From positions 888,429 to 952,428 of the forward strand of contig RPFO01000256.1 in the NCBI GenBank assembly GCA_009746045.1: a DNA stretch of 64,000 bases, given 5' to 3'. Made by a program: the position numbers and the translations under genes. This DNA comes from Mesostigma viride. Lineage: Eukaryota; Streptophyta; Mesostigmatophyceae; Mesostigmatales; Mesostigmataceae. This document shows, piece by piece, positions 1 to 8,709 of this stretch (positions are counted from its first letter, which is position 1; every line of letters starts with the position of its first letter). The notes beneath the pieces are model-generated. The model did not search any database. It was not told where the DNA came from and saw only the letters and a program-made list of their open reading frames with translations.

Positions 1-1
1 T

Positions 2-1291
2 GTTCAGCCGGCCGCTGTCGCTCTGTCCGTGGCGGCCGCCGCCGCGCCTGCTCAGCCGACCGAGCCTCAGCGTCATCCAGATTTGGGCAAGGCGTCGACG
101 GGCAAGTGGGTGTTTGACACTACCGAGGATGCGTATGATTCGGCCATGGGTGATTGGACCTCCGCCCGACCGGCCACAACGTTTTCCCCTGTTGCCACTT
201 CCGCCGCCACCGCCTCTTCTGTCGCGCCTGCCTCCGCCGTCGTCCACCGACCGCGCGTTGCTCCTGTTGCGGCGTCCTCGGCTTCGGTCACGCGTGTCAG
301 TGAGGTAGAGTTCCGGCATGTCAGGGCGGTAGAACTGCTCAGTGTGTTGTCCGCCGCGGACCGTGAGCGTTTTCCGACAGTGGCCCATCTAGATCCGCAG
401 GTGTCCGATGTTGCGGTCGCTGGACTGGCCATGTCCGCCGCCCTCTGTAGGGCTGTGGCTCTCCCTCGTGTGGCCAGTGTAGTTACCAACACGGTGTCAT
501 CGTCTCAGTTTTGCTACGCCTCCTCGTTACCTCAGGAGATGAACCTCCCACTAGAGACGGATAGGCCTCCGTTTAATATGGTGGTGCTGGCCGATCCGTT
601 GTTTGATGGTGAGGTGCGGGCGCAGAGGGTCATATATCGTTGGGCGCGGGCTGCTAACGATCCTTGCTATACCTATGGTGATGTCCAGTGGGCGTATCCT
701 CAGCCCCTGTGGATCATGCCCTCGGATGCCATGTACTTCAGTCGTCCTGTCCCTGCGGGTGCTCTCTACTCCCTGCGCATCCAGCCGGGCCTGCAGTGGG
801 ATGCTTGTCGCCCTGCGCCCCTTCCGGGTCAGGGGCTGGATGAGCCTGGGTTCCAGCCTCCGCGTACGACGGGTACCCACCTGTCGACTTACGGCTCCCG
901 TCAGTGCTTGCGCCGCTGGCAGGGTCGTGAGATTCGGCACGTGCGTCTGTGGCCCGGCAACGTGGAACGTTTCCTGGATTTGTTTTTCACCTCTGTTGCT
1001 CGTGGTGAGCTGGTCTTCCATCGGTTCCTCCTGCGCGCCCTCCTTCTGCTGTCGGCAGAGCCCTTCGTGCGACAGTTTCAGTGTGGGTTCCTTGACTGGG
1101 CCCGTGGACAGGTGGTCCTGACACAGCATCGTTACTACTGGGCTTTCCTCGGCATGTATCCTGATGGCGTCTGGGAGGATGTGTTCCTCCATGTAGACAG
1201 GCATGATAACCCTGCTGATGTTGCTCATCACCGGGCGTACCTGGATGTGCTTTTGGCCACCCGTGGTACTTTTCAGGCTACTGGTGTGTAG
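2..1291 (+). CDS. Gypsy 3' ORF (ORF3), function unknown, 5' end outside window
   Basis: The frame is open to the window edge, so the start is not seen. About 429 residues are present: an Ala/Pro-rich N-terminal third, then a compact conserved region. It aligns along that region with the ORF at 32867-34056. Shared blocks include LPLETDRPPFNMV (IETDRPPFDMV in the copy), QWAYPxPL, YGSRQCxRRW and, near the end, DWARGQVVLTQHRYYWAFLG, PDGVW and VDRHDN. I recognise no known domain, no membrane segment and no zinc-binding cluster. Its place between integrase and 3' LTR is where some LTR elements carry accessory or env-like ORFs. A soluble accessory role is only inference. Two diverged copies with conserved protein suggest the ORF was under selection. 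Confidence 0.75.
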   Translation, partial: VQPAAVALSVAAAAAPAQPTEPQRHPDLGKASTGKWVFDTTEDAYDSAMGDWTSARPATTFSPVATSAATASSVAPASAVVHRPRVAPVAASSASVTRVSEVEFRHVRAVELLSVLSAADRERFPTVAHLDPQVSDVAVAGLAMSAALCRAVALPRVASVVTNTVSSSQFCYASSLPQEMNLPLETDRPPFNMVVLADPLFDGEVRAQRVIYRWARAANDPCYTYGDVQWAYPQPLWIMPSDAMYFSRPVPAGALYSLRIQPGLQWDACRPAPLPGQGLDEPGFQPPRTTGTHLSTYGSRQCLRRWQGREIRHVRLWPGNVERFLDLFFTSVARGELVFHRFLLRALLLLSAEPFVRQFQCGFLDWARGQVVLTQHRYYWAFLGMYPDGVWEDVFLHVDRHDNPADVAHHRAYLDVLLATRGTFQATGV

Positions 1292-1650
1292 ACAGAGGGC
1301 TCTAGGCCCGACCTGAGGGTGTTGTCCCTCCGGTATATAGAGTCGCCCTCATATTCTGGCCAGTTGATTGGTCGTTCTTGGTCCTTGGTACTGATTTGTT
1401 TACTCTGTGTGTCCTGCCAGTGCCGTCCCCCCCGGCAAGGACTCTGTTCCAGGCAGTTAGGGGAACCTCCCACCAGGCTTGGTGCTGGCTAACCCTACAC
1501 CACCCGGCGTGGTGGTGGAGACCGAGTTAACATGTTGGTGCTTTGTACCTTGGATGGCCTGTCGATTGTGTTAGGCTTTGTTGGGTGCTTTAGATCCTCC
1601 TTCTCCTTTGGTTTCCTCCGTGTACGTAGGGCGAGGGCTCCCTACCTTTG

Positions 1651-1661
1651 TGGGGGGGAGG
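1651..1661 (+). other. Polypurine tract of gypsy copy A
   Basis: A G-rich purine run abuts the LTR start (TGTTACG at 1662). This is the expected plus-strand primer position and fixes element A as plus-oriented with 1662-2234 as its 3' LTR. Confidence 0.7.
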
Positions 1662-2234
1662 TGTTACGTCGCGTAACTTTTGTTGTTGTTACGGACGTAA
1701 ATTAGGTCCTTTGTGCCTCAGCCATTTCGAGACAGTCCGTTGACTTTCCTAAGCTTACGTGTAGTTAGGACCTTTTTGGCCGGTTGGTACCGGGCCTTGT
1801 GACGTGGCAATCGTACAGTATGGTGGCTTGGTGCAGTCGCGCCGCGCTGCGTACTTTAGTAGTGGTCCTTTATCCTCCGTTTGAACCTTGTGGACATGCG
1901 TTGGTCCTGTAGGCGAGGGTCGGTGTCGGCCCGAGCATACACGCATGTCGGCGATCATTTATGCAGCGGTTGTCCTTCGTGAATCGCACTCGGCGTGTAT
2001 TATGGAAATGTAATACATCGTTTTGGGTCGTGAATTTACCAGTGTTTACTTCGTAGTGTCCCGGCATTATTTGGTATATGGCGTACAGTAACCGCATGTA
2101 TCGGAATGCATTGAGAGCAGAGTCGTCGCGTCCTAGGTCTTATAGCCAATACAGCTCCTCATCGCTAGGTACCCTCACTAGTTTAGGTAAGGTTAGGCGC
2201 GGGGTTTGGGATCGAGTAGAGCCTGGGCGTAACA
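1662..2234 (+). repeat. 3' LTR of gypsy copy A (573 bp)
   Basis: The LTR begins TGTTACG and ends CGTAACA, a perfect 7-bp terminal inverted repeat with canonical TG...CA ends. It resembles the LTR at 59360-59912 in the opposite orientation over most of its length, including the block TTACGGACGTAAATTAGGTC. A short ORF opens inside it at about 2078 (MAYSN..MYRNALR) and has a clear counterpart in the Gyp1 LTR. Confidence 0.85.
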
Positions 2235-2326
2235 CATACCCATGCTGTCTGTTAGCAACAACGTCTCCATCTGCAAGGTCCAAGGGGTAACTGAAGCCAG
2301 CTCCAGCATTAACTCCTTTATGTACA
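2235..2326 (-). pseudogene. RNase H fragment of element D/E between A and B
   Basis: Read on the minus strand, these bases continue the D/E RNase H that breaks off at 21596. The fragment begins LYIKEL and ends TDSMGM, matching LYLKEL..TDSMGM of element C's RNase H. The serine-rich junction reads in frame only if element B (2332-21595) and one AGCTG copy are removed. The fragment then runs straight into the LTR of copy A. It is a 92-bp sliver of pol marking where both A and B inserted, and it includes the third RNase H aspartate (TDS). Confidence 0.85.
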
Positions 2327-2331
2327 AGCTG

Positions 2332-2789
2332 AGTTAGATGAGATGCTTAGGCTGACACACGGATTTCCGGCCTGCGCGCCGCGTATTGCCTACCGCGGCT
2401 GAGCGGGACACCTCAGTACAGTACGGCAGGGTGTACTGTACTGAGGTGTCATGTGGACCGATGTGCGGTTAGTGCCAGACTGTGCCTAGACTCTAGCCCG
2501 ACCCGCCAGACCCGGGTTATCCGGTTCTGGACGGGCCGAGTGTAGTTGATGCTAGTGACGTGGTCGCATGGCATTGCAGTGTACAGTTGTCCACTGGTGA
2601 GGTGCTGCAGGTAGCACCGCCATAGGCATATAGGCGTAGCACTGGGGAGTGCCGCAGCACCCGAGTTTGCCCAGACGTTCCATTCTGAGCCCTCAGCTTC
2701 CATTGCTCTCTCATTGTATTATTACTAATACAATCATCATTCGCTCTCAGCTTCAGCAGTTGTTCGTCGTTCCTAGTCTCCATCCAACT
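2332..2789 (+). repeat. 5' LTR of element B
   Basis: Near-identical to 21138-21595. The shared sequence starts AGTTAGATGAG and ends CATCCAACT; the bases outside differ. An imperfect inverted repeat around 2410-2450 (ACCTCAGTACAGTAC against its complement) could form a hairpin in the RNA. The non-TG/CA ends are supported by the AGCTG duplication. Confidence 0.88.
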
Positions 2790-2801
2790 TGGACTGAAAA
2801 G
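2790..2801 (+). promoter_or_regulatory. Candidate tRNA primer binding site of element B
   Basis: The sequence directly after the 5' LTR is TGGACTGAAAAG. It begins TGG, the complement of a tRNA CCA end, and element H has TGGATTAGAC at the same place (61583). The matching tRNA cannot be named from this window. Elements C, D/E and G do not show the TGG start, so confidence is moderate. Confidence 0.45.
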
Positions 2802-2834
2802 TTCAATATTTCTTTTACAAGCAAAAAAAAAGAT

Positions 2835-5800
2835 ATGGCTTCCAACAACGGCAACAACGGCAACAACAACAAGGGGAAGGCGCCTGCCAGGCGCACCTCA
2901 CCCCGACTTTCGCCGGAGGGCACGCCCTCCACCAACGATGCGAGGGTGACGCCCAACGTCACCTTCCGCACGGTGGTCGCTGACCACCCCAGGCGTCGGA
3001 CCCCGCAGGTGGGGCCCGGCGCCCGGGGGATGGCGAGCGGTCGGCCGTTTGCCACTGGCGGTTCGTCCGCCATGGCACCTGGGGGGCAGGTCCCCCGGGC
3101 ACGTAATTCCCCCGTCGCAGGTGACGGGGGTCGTGAGCGGAGTGATTCCTCGGAGGAGGATGGGGAGGTGCAGCCTGCGAGGTCACGGCCTTCGCTCGAG
3201 ATTTCGACACAGACCCCTGCGACGTCTGGTAACCTGTCCGTGGGCCGACAGATGGCCATCATGGACATTGACCGGTATGGGGAACATGTTCCGCCCCCGG
3301 TCGCGTTTGGGCGCCCACCCCATTTTCTCCCCATTGGGGAGGACGACATCCCCGCGTTCATTTCGATGAACGGCCGGATTCTACGTCAACGTTTTCAGCT
3401 GCTTCCAGATGAGGAGATACACGCGATAGAGGTTCATCGGGTGCAAACGCAGATCGAGGGGCGGTTGAGGATGCAGTTCTCCCTGGTTCAGGTGGCGGTT
3501 TGGCTGTACTGTTTCGCCAATCGGCCGAGGCACAATCCCGGCACTGTTGATCAGTGGGCGTCCAGGCAGCGTCAGAGAGAGGCGCTGCGCGTGGTCGCCC
3601 GACAGGAGATCACGCTGACTCCGTTGGGGCCGTGGCCCCAAGTCACGCCAGTTGGCTGGGGCCCGGATAGGCGTGAGGCGGCTGCGATGCCGCCTGCGAC
3701 GGAGCGCGGGGCGGCAGACGCCCCCAACACGCCCATGGGTGGTGAAGCCACCCAGGACCCTCTGGCAGGTCAGAGGGTCCAACCTCAGCCGCGGGCGCCC
3801 CCGCCCAGCGTGGGGGGCCAGGAGTTAGGTTAATATTGTGCGGAAACCTTTTTGCCACTTGGGCTTCTCAGGTTCCGCACAATATTACCGGCGATAACCA
3901 CTCGCCGGACACTCAAGTTCACGACGTCGTGAACTTGAGTGTCCGGCGAGTGGTTATCGCCGGTAATATTGTGCGGAACCTGAGAAGCCCAAGTGGCAAA
4001 AAGGTTTCCGCACAATATTAACCTAACTAAAACCTAGCCTCTTGGGGCGAGGACGAATCACTAGGCTCGGAACACCCGTATGCATGAATATGATCGAATA
4101 TAAGCATCTCGTTGGTGCAAATATCGATATGAATATGATCGAATATGAGCATCTCCTTGGTGCGCATATAATTAGAGCCGGGTGCCAAATCGGAACGAAT
4201 TATTCCCCCAAATAATCCGCTTCCGAGTGGATTCGAACCTGCGCCCCGCAAGGATCCAGGTCTTAGTTAGGTTAATATTGTGCGGAAACCTTTTTGCCAC
4301 TTGGGCTTCTCAGGTTCCGCACAATATTACCGGCGATAACCACTCGCCGGACACTCAAGTTCACGACGTCGTGAACTTGAGTGTCCGGCGAGTGGTTATC
4401 GCCGGTAATATTGTGCGGAACCTGAGAAGCCCAAGTGGCAAAAAGGTTTCCGCACAATATTAACCTAACTAAGACCTGGATCCTTGCGGGGCGCAGGTTC
4501 GAATCCACTCGGAAGCGGATTATTTGGGGGAATAATTCGTTCCGATTTGGCACCCGGCTCTAATTATATGCGCACCAAGGAGATGCTCATATTCGATCAT
4601 ATTCATATCGATATTTGCACCAACGAGATGCTTATATTCGATCATATTCATGCATACGGGTGTTCCGAGCCTAGTGATTCGTCCTCGCCCCAAGAGGCTA
4701 GGTTTTAGTTAGGTTAATATTGTGCGGAAACCTTTTTGCCACTTGGGCTTCTCAGGTTCCGCACAATATTACCGGCGATAACCACTCGCCGGACACTCAA
4801 GTTCACGACGTCGTGAACTTGAGTGTCCGGCGAGTGGTTATCGCCGGTAATATTGTGCGGAACCTGAGAAGCCCAAGTGGCAAAAAGGTTTCCGCACAAT
4901 ATTAACCACGTCGTGAACTTGAGTGTCCGGCGAGTGGTTATCGCCGGTAATATTGTGCGGAACCTGAGAAGCCCAAGTGGCAAAAAGGTTTCCGCACAAT
5001 ATTAACCTAACTCCAGGTGGCTGAGGAGGCCACCGGGGTCGCAGGGACCCCGGCGGCGACACAAGCGCCCGGGGTCGCAGGGACCCCGGCAGCGACGCCG
5101 GCGCCTCCGGCGCTGGCGGGGGATGCAGCCCCCATGGAGGGTGTCACGGGCACCTCCAGCGGCTCTGGGGGGCAGGCCCCCTCTAGCCGCAACAAGGACA
5201 AGGCCCTGGCAGGGCCGGAGGGGCCTCAGGGTCCCACCGCAGCTGGGCAGCAGCCAGCACTGCTGGAGGGCGACCTGGAAGGTCGGGACTTCATCACCCT
5301 GGGTGATGAGGCCGTGTGGCGTGCCATACAGACAGCCACAGCCTCCTTCCGTGGGCTGGCCGACCGGAGCCAGCAGATGCACGTCGCGGAGGCGGGCAGC
5401 CTGGTGTGTGCGATTATCACGCACATCCTGGGCCTGCCCAACCTCCAAGCGGGCACACGTAGGGTGTGCGACGACCTGCTGCCTGCCCTGCAGGCTCTCC
5501 TCTCAGGGAGGAGGGTGCAGGGCAGCAGGGTTCGCCTGGTGCGTCTGCTGGAGCTCCTGCACAATGCCATCCTGAAAGGGGCGGGTAGGTGGCTGCCTAC
5601 CTGGCTGCATCATGATCTTACTAACCCTACTGACGATGAAGTGTCCCTCTCTCCCACCTTCCATGATTGGGAGGAGGCCCGCAGCAGGAGGCGGGAAGTG
5701 ACACACACTCACACCCCCACCCAGCCCACCCTTATGTTGTCTAACCCTCCTACACAGCCCATGTTTGCCCATCCTGCTCAGCTCACTCAAGTAGCACTTC

Positions 5801-5930
5801 CCTCTCAGCATGTCTCTCCTGTGAATGCTGCAGCAGCAACACCATCTTCTCCCTCTCCCCCTGCATCCCCTCTAGGTTGCCCACTTACAATGAAAACCGT
5901 CCTGTGGATAGGATTAATGTTAGGGGGCTG
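2835..5930 (+). pseudogene. Element B Gag N-terminal region (ORF1), interrupted by foldback element
   Basis: An ATG at 2835, in an A-rich leader, opens an Asn/Lys-rich then Pro-rich protein. It stops at 3833 inside the foldback element and resumes in frame at 5017 once the insert and one CCAGG copy are ignored. The second half has a helical region (ITLGDEAVWRAIQ... to WLPTWLHH) that aligns with element H (VSLHEPTLWRAVQ... to YLPSWLRV). Shared first-half motifs are VTFRTVVADHPRR and VTYRMVVADNPRR. Near 5860-5930 the Gag body continues in another frame, so a small indel separates ORF1 from Gag here. In H a similar break lies at a run of seven G. Role: probably the N-terminal part of the capsid precursor (inference). 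Confidence 0.75.
3823..5012. mobile_element. Palindromic foldback element with AGTT/AACT ends, inserted in B ORF1
   Basis: This 1190-bp insertion is flanked by CCAGG duplications (3818-3822 and 5013-5017). It starts AGTTAGGTTAATATTG and ends with the exact complement. Its building block is a perfect 206-bp palindrome (3823-4028, centre 3925/3926). A second copy is centred at 4367/4368 and a third lies at about 4707-4912. The spacers 4029-4262 and about 4473-4706 are reverse complements, so 3828-4907 is one near-perfect 1080-bp palindrome. A further half-unit (4908-5012) closes the element. The apparent ORFs on both strands are mirror images and not genes. A pol III B-box-like GGTTCGAATCC occurs in each spacer (4229-4239 minus, 4496-4506 plus). 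Ends and duplication length match the LTR elements here. Confidence 0.88.
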
Positions 5931-6701
5931 CCTGAGGGGTATACCAGGGAGCAGGGGAATCATGCACTTCTCTCTCTTCAGCTGGCTAGGGAGGAACTGA
6001 ATGTCAAGAATTGGTTTGGATCTCTCATGCAGGGGGATTTCTACCATCAGTCCTCTTCCCAGATTCAGAATCTCATTCTTGTCTTCCAGCGTAGGTATCC
6101 CAAGTGGCAGGACACGCAGGCTAGGGCAGTTTGGGAGGCTTTCATGAAGGAGCTAACTGACCTCCTCTCCACCCCCTCATCTGTGGACATATATGGGGCA
6201 TTCAGGTGGGTAGAGGAATACAGGGTCACATCAGTGGACTATGTGGCTGAGACAAAGAAATATGAGCTAGCCATCAAAGCACGTCCTGATGTCCAGCAGC
6301 TAGATCACAAGTTCTTGCTGCGTTCTTTCCTTGAGAAACTCAAACTTGACAAAAACACCTACGCTATGCTTGCCACAGGAATGGCAAAGTACTGGGAGGA
6401 CATGAAGGAGGCATTGGATTATATCAAGCTGGCCTTGGCTCCACTTAGCCAGGGGGCCATGGGCACCTCTGTAAAGAGGGTCAGGGGGGAAGAGAGGGAG
6501 GAGGAGGATAGGGAGAGGGAAGACAGGAGCAAGAGACCTGTCACTATGGCAGAAGTCAAGTCCCTGCTGGGACAAATGTTTAAGGGAAAGGGCAAGGGCA
6601 AGGGCAAGGGCAAGGGCAGGGGCTGGGGCAAGGGCAAGGGTAAGGGGCAGTCTCCCTCCAAGGGGGGCAGCTCCAGCAACAACAACAACAACAGCAACAG
6701 C

Positions 6702-6793
<92 letters not shown>

Positions 6794-8708
6794 GAAGCAG
6801 GACAAGGAGGACAAGTCTTCTCAGCGGTGCACCCGCTGTGGCATGAAGTACCACCTGCGGCCCACCTGCCGCAAGAACGTGGACGAGCTGGGGCATTTGG
6901 ACGTCCTGTGCCACAAGTGCCACGGGCCGCCCCACGGTGACCCCAAGGACTGCAAGCGGCCTCCTTACGGCAAGAAGTGTGAGTCTCCCTTTCATGCTGG
7001 CTTGAGTGTGCCTGCTTCACCTCTTTCATCTGCATGCCCCACTGTCAGAGCAGTGAGCAGTTCTGGAAAGGTGCTACAGCTGGTTTCAGAAGATTATGTC
7101 TCTAAACCAACCTTCACATCTATGGTTCCCAAGGTGTGCAGAGTGTCCCCAGCAGAGGATGCTCAGATCAGTTTTCAGGAGCTTGCTTTGCAGTTGCATT
7201 TCCTTTATGGGCATGAAGTGAGTGCAGAGGTGGTGGCAGCAGCAATAGGGGGGGCAGCACTCAGACGTGCATGCCAGGTGGTCAGATCCCACTGCCAGCA
7301 TTGTCAGTTCAATGCACCAAAACCCCCTAAGTGGCATGTAGCTACCCCACCTAAGTGCAAGGGCAGGGTGGTAGGAGATGTCTTTCATATCAAAGGACAA
7401 TCTTACTTGGCACTTAAAGATGCATGGTCAAGGTACACAACCATTGAACCATTACCTGGAATGGACAAAACACAGTTGCTCAGGGCTCTCTTGATTGCTC
7501 AGGCCAGGTACTACCCTGTGGAGGCATTGTTACTGGATCAGCAGTTCACGTGTCTTGCCAATGAACCAGGGTGTGAGGCTATTGATCTGGCAGGGCTAGA
7601 AGATCATGAGAGGCAAGGCATTATTGAAAGGGCCATCAGGTCCATTAAAACCCTCGTAGCCAAGGAAGATGGCAATCTGCTGGCTGACAGTGGGTCATAT
7701 GCTGACAGAGCTCTGTGGTCCACCAGGTTGTGCCAAGTCCTCAACAGGAGGCCACTCATGAAAACCCCACAAGGGGTGATCATTACACCAGATGGATTGC
7801 ATGCAGGCATTTATCCACCTGAGGTATTAGCCCTATACAATGCACAGCGAGCACAGACAGCTAGCAGGTTAGCTGTCAAGGATGCAAAGCATCCACGTCC
7901 CACCTTCAAAGAAGGGGATCAGGTCCTATTCTACAAGGAGTCGGGACTAGGCAAGGTGGGTACCTGGCATGGGCCAGCCACCATCCTAAAATTTAACACC
8001 ACTGGCAGGACAGTGTTAGTTAAACATAATGACACGGGAAAGATTCACAGGTGTTCACCTCACAGGATGAAATTGTATTTTCCAACTGTGTCAGACGTGG
8101 CAGAGGAGGAAGAGCTGTTGGCCGACAGCCCTGTACAATTGCCTGGCATCCCAGCGTTGCCCAGTGAGTGGTTGTTTGGAACACCCACTGGTGAGTGTGA
8201 GAGCCACACCCACTGTGACACCCAGGTCACCCTTGATGATTGTAGGCAGTCACTGCAGGCTTGGCCCCCTGCAGCAGAGGGTCACATTGGCAAAACAGGT
8301 GATCAGCAACCTATCACCTCTTCAAGTGTGAACATAGCTCAGCCACTAGCTGCACCTTCCAAACGCAGTCTAGCAGACGCTGTTCGCATTTTACAAGCAG
8401 CTCATAGAGCTAAAGCTCAAACTGCTGCAGGATCAGCTAAGGTGGGGAAGGTTGGGCAGCATGACAATAGCCCCTTTATGGTTGCAGTGGACACACAAGC
8501 CCAGGTCAGCATTATTAGTGCCCTGGCTGTGCCCCATATGCCTTTGGAACCTTCACCCTGGCACCATGTGGCTGATTTCTCAGGGCAGTCATCCCTCAAG
8601 GTATTAGGTCAGGTCATGTTGACTATACTCGGTATCCCTACTCCTTTTCAGGTCTTGGAAGGTTATAAAGGGAATGCTTTGTTGGGGGATCCTTTTCTCT
8701 GTTACCCT
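5877..8708 (+). CDS. Element B Gag-integrase-protease polyprotein
   Basis: About 944 codons are open before the element C insertion. The Gag body covers about residues 1-345: a capsid-like helical region, a Gly-Lys repeat (GKGKGKG), a poly-Asn stretch encoded by AAC repeats (6678-6791), and zinc knuckles CTRCGMKYHLRPTC (CX2CX4HX4C) and a variant CHKCHGPPHGDPKDC. The integrase follows: an H..H..CX2C finger (HFLYGH..CQHC), then catalytic GDVFH, LLLDQQF and GIIERAI, with 29 residues between second Asp and Glu. The protease comes after the integrase: VAVDTQAQVSII and ALLGDPF. No DTG/DSG motif lies between Gag and integrase. The first codon is not an ATG; this frame probably continues ORF1. The C-terminus is cut at 8708 by element C; RT resumes at 18226. 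Confidence 0.88.
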
Positions 8709-8709
8709 G

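Larger units (their letters stand above)
1..2234 (+). mobile_element. Gypsy copy A, 3' part (ORF3 end, 3' UTR, PPT, 3' LTR)
   Basis: This is the 3' end of a plus-strand Ty3/gypsy element related to Gyp1 (32.6-59.9 kb). It holds the end of ORF3 (to 1291), a 3' UTR (1292-1650), a G-rich polypurine tract and a 573-bp LTR. The ORF3 product, the 3' UTR and the LTR all resemble Gyp1 in the opposite orientation. The LTR ends at 2234 and the next bases (2235-2326) read, on the minus strand, as RNase H coding sequence of element D/E. A therefore inserted into D/E, with its 5' part lying left of the window. The first bases after the LTR, CATAC, are the presumed target copy. Confidence 0.85.

Noticed and set aside
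2327-2334. Reading element B's LTR as starting TG (TGAGTTAG)
   Set aside because: The 3' LTR is preceded by GGG, not TG. The shared LTR begins at (G)AGTTAG, and the AGCTG target copies fix the start at AGTT.
4480-4560. Possible tRNA gene in the foldback spacer
   Set aside because: Only the T-loop-like GGTTCGAATCC is convincing. The T-stem does not pair well and no D-arm, anticodon arm or acceptor stem can be drawn.
3830-4983. Several ORFs of 61-93 codons on both strands with identical products
   Set aside because: They are mirror images generated by perfect palindromes of the foldback element, lack ATG starts, and show no protein family.
6300-7035. Minus-strand ORFs with long Val, Leu or Cys runs
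   Set aside because: They are antisense to the AAC (poly-Asn) repeat in element B Gag.
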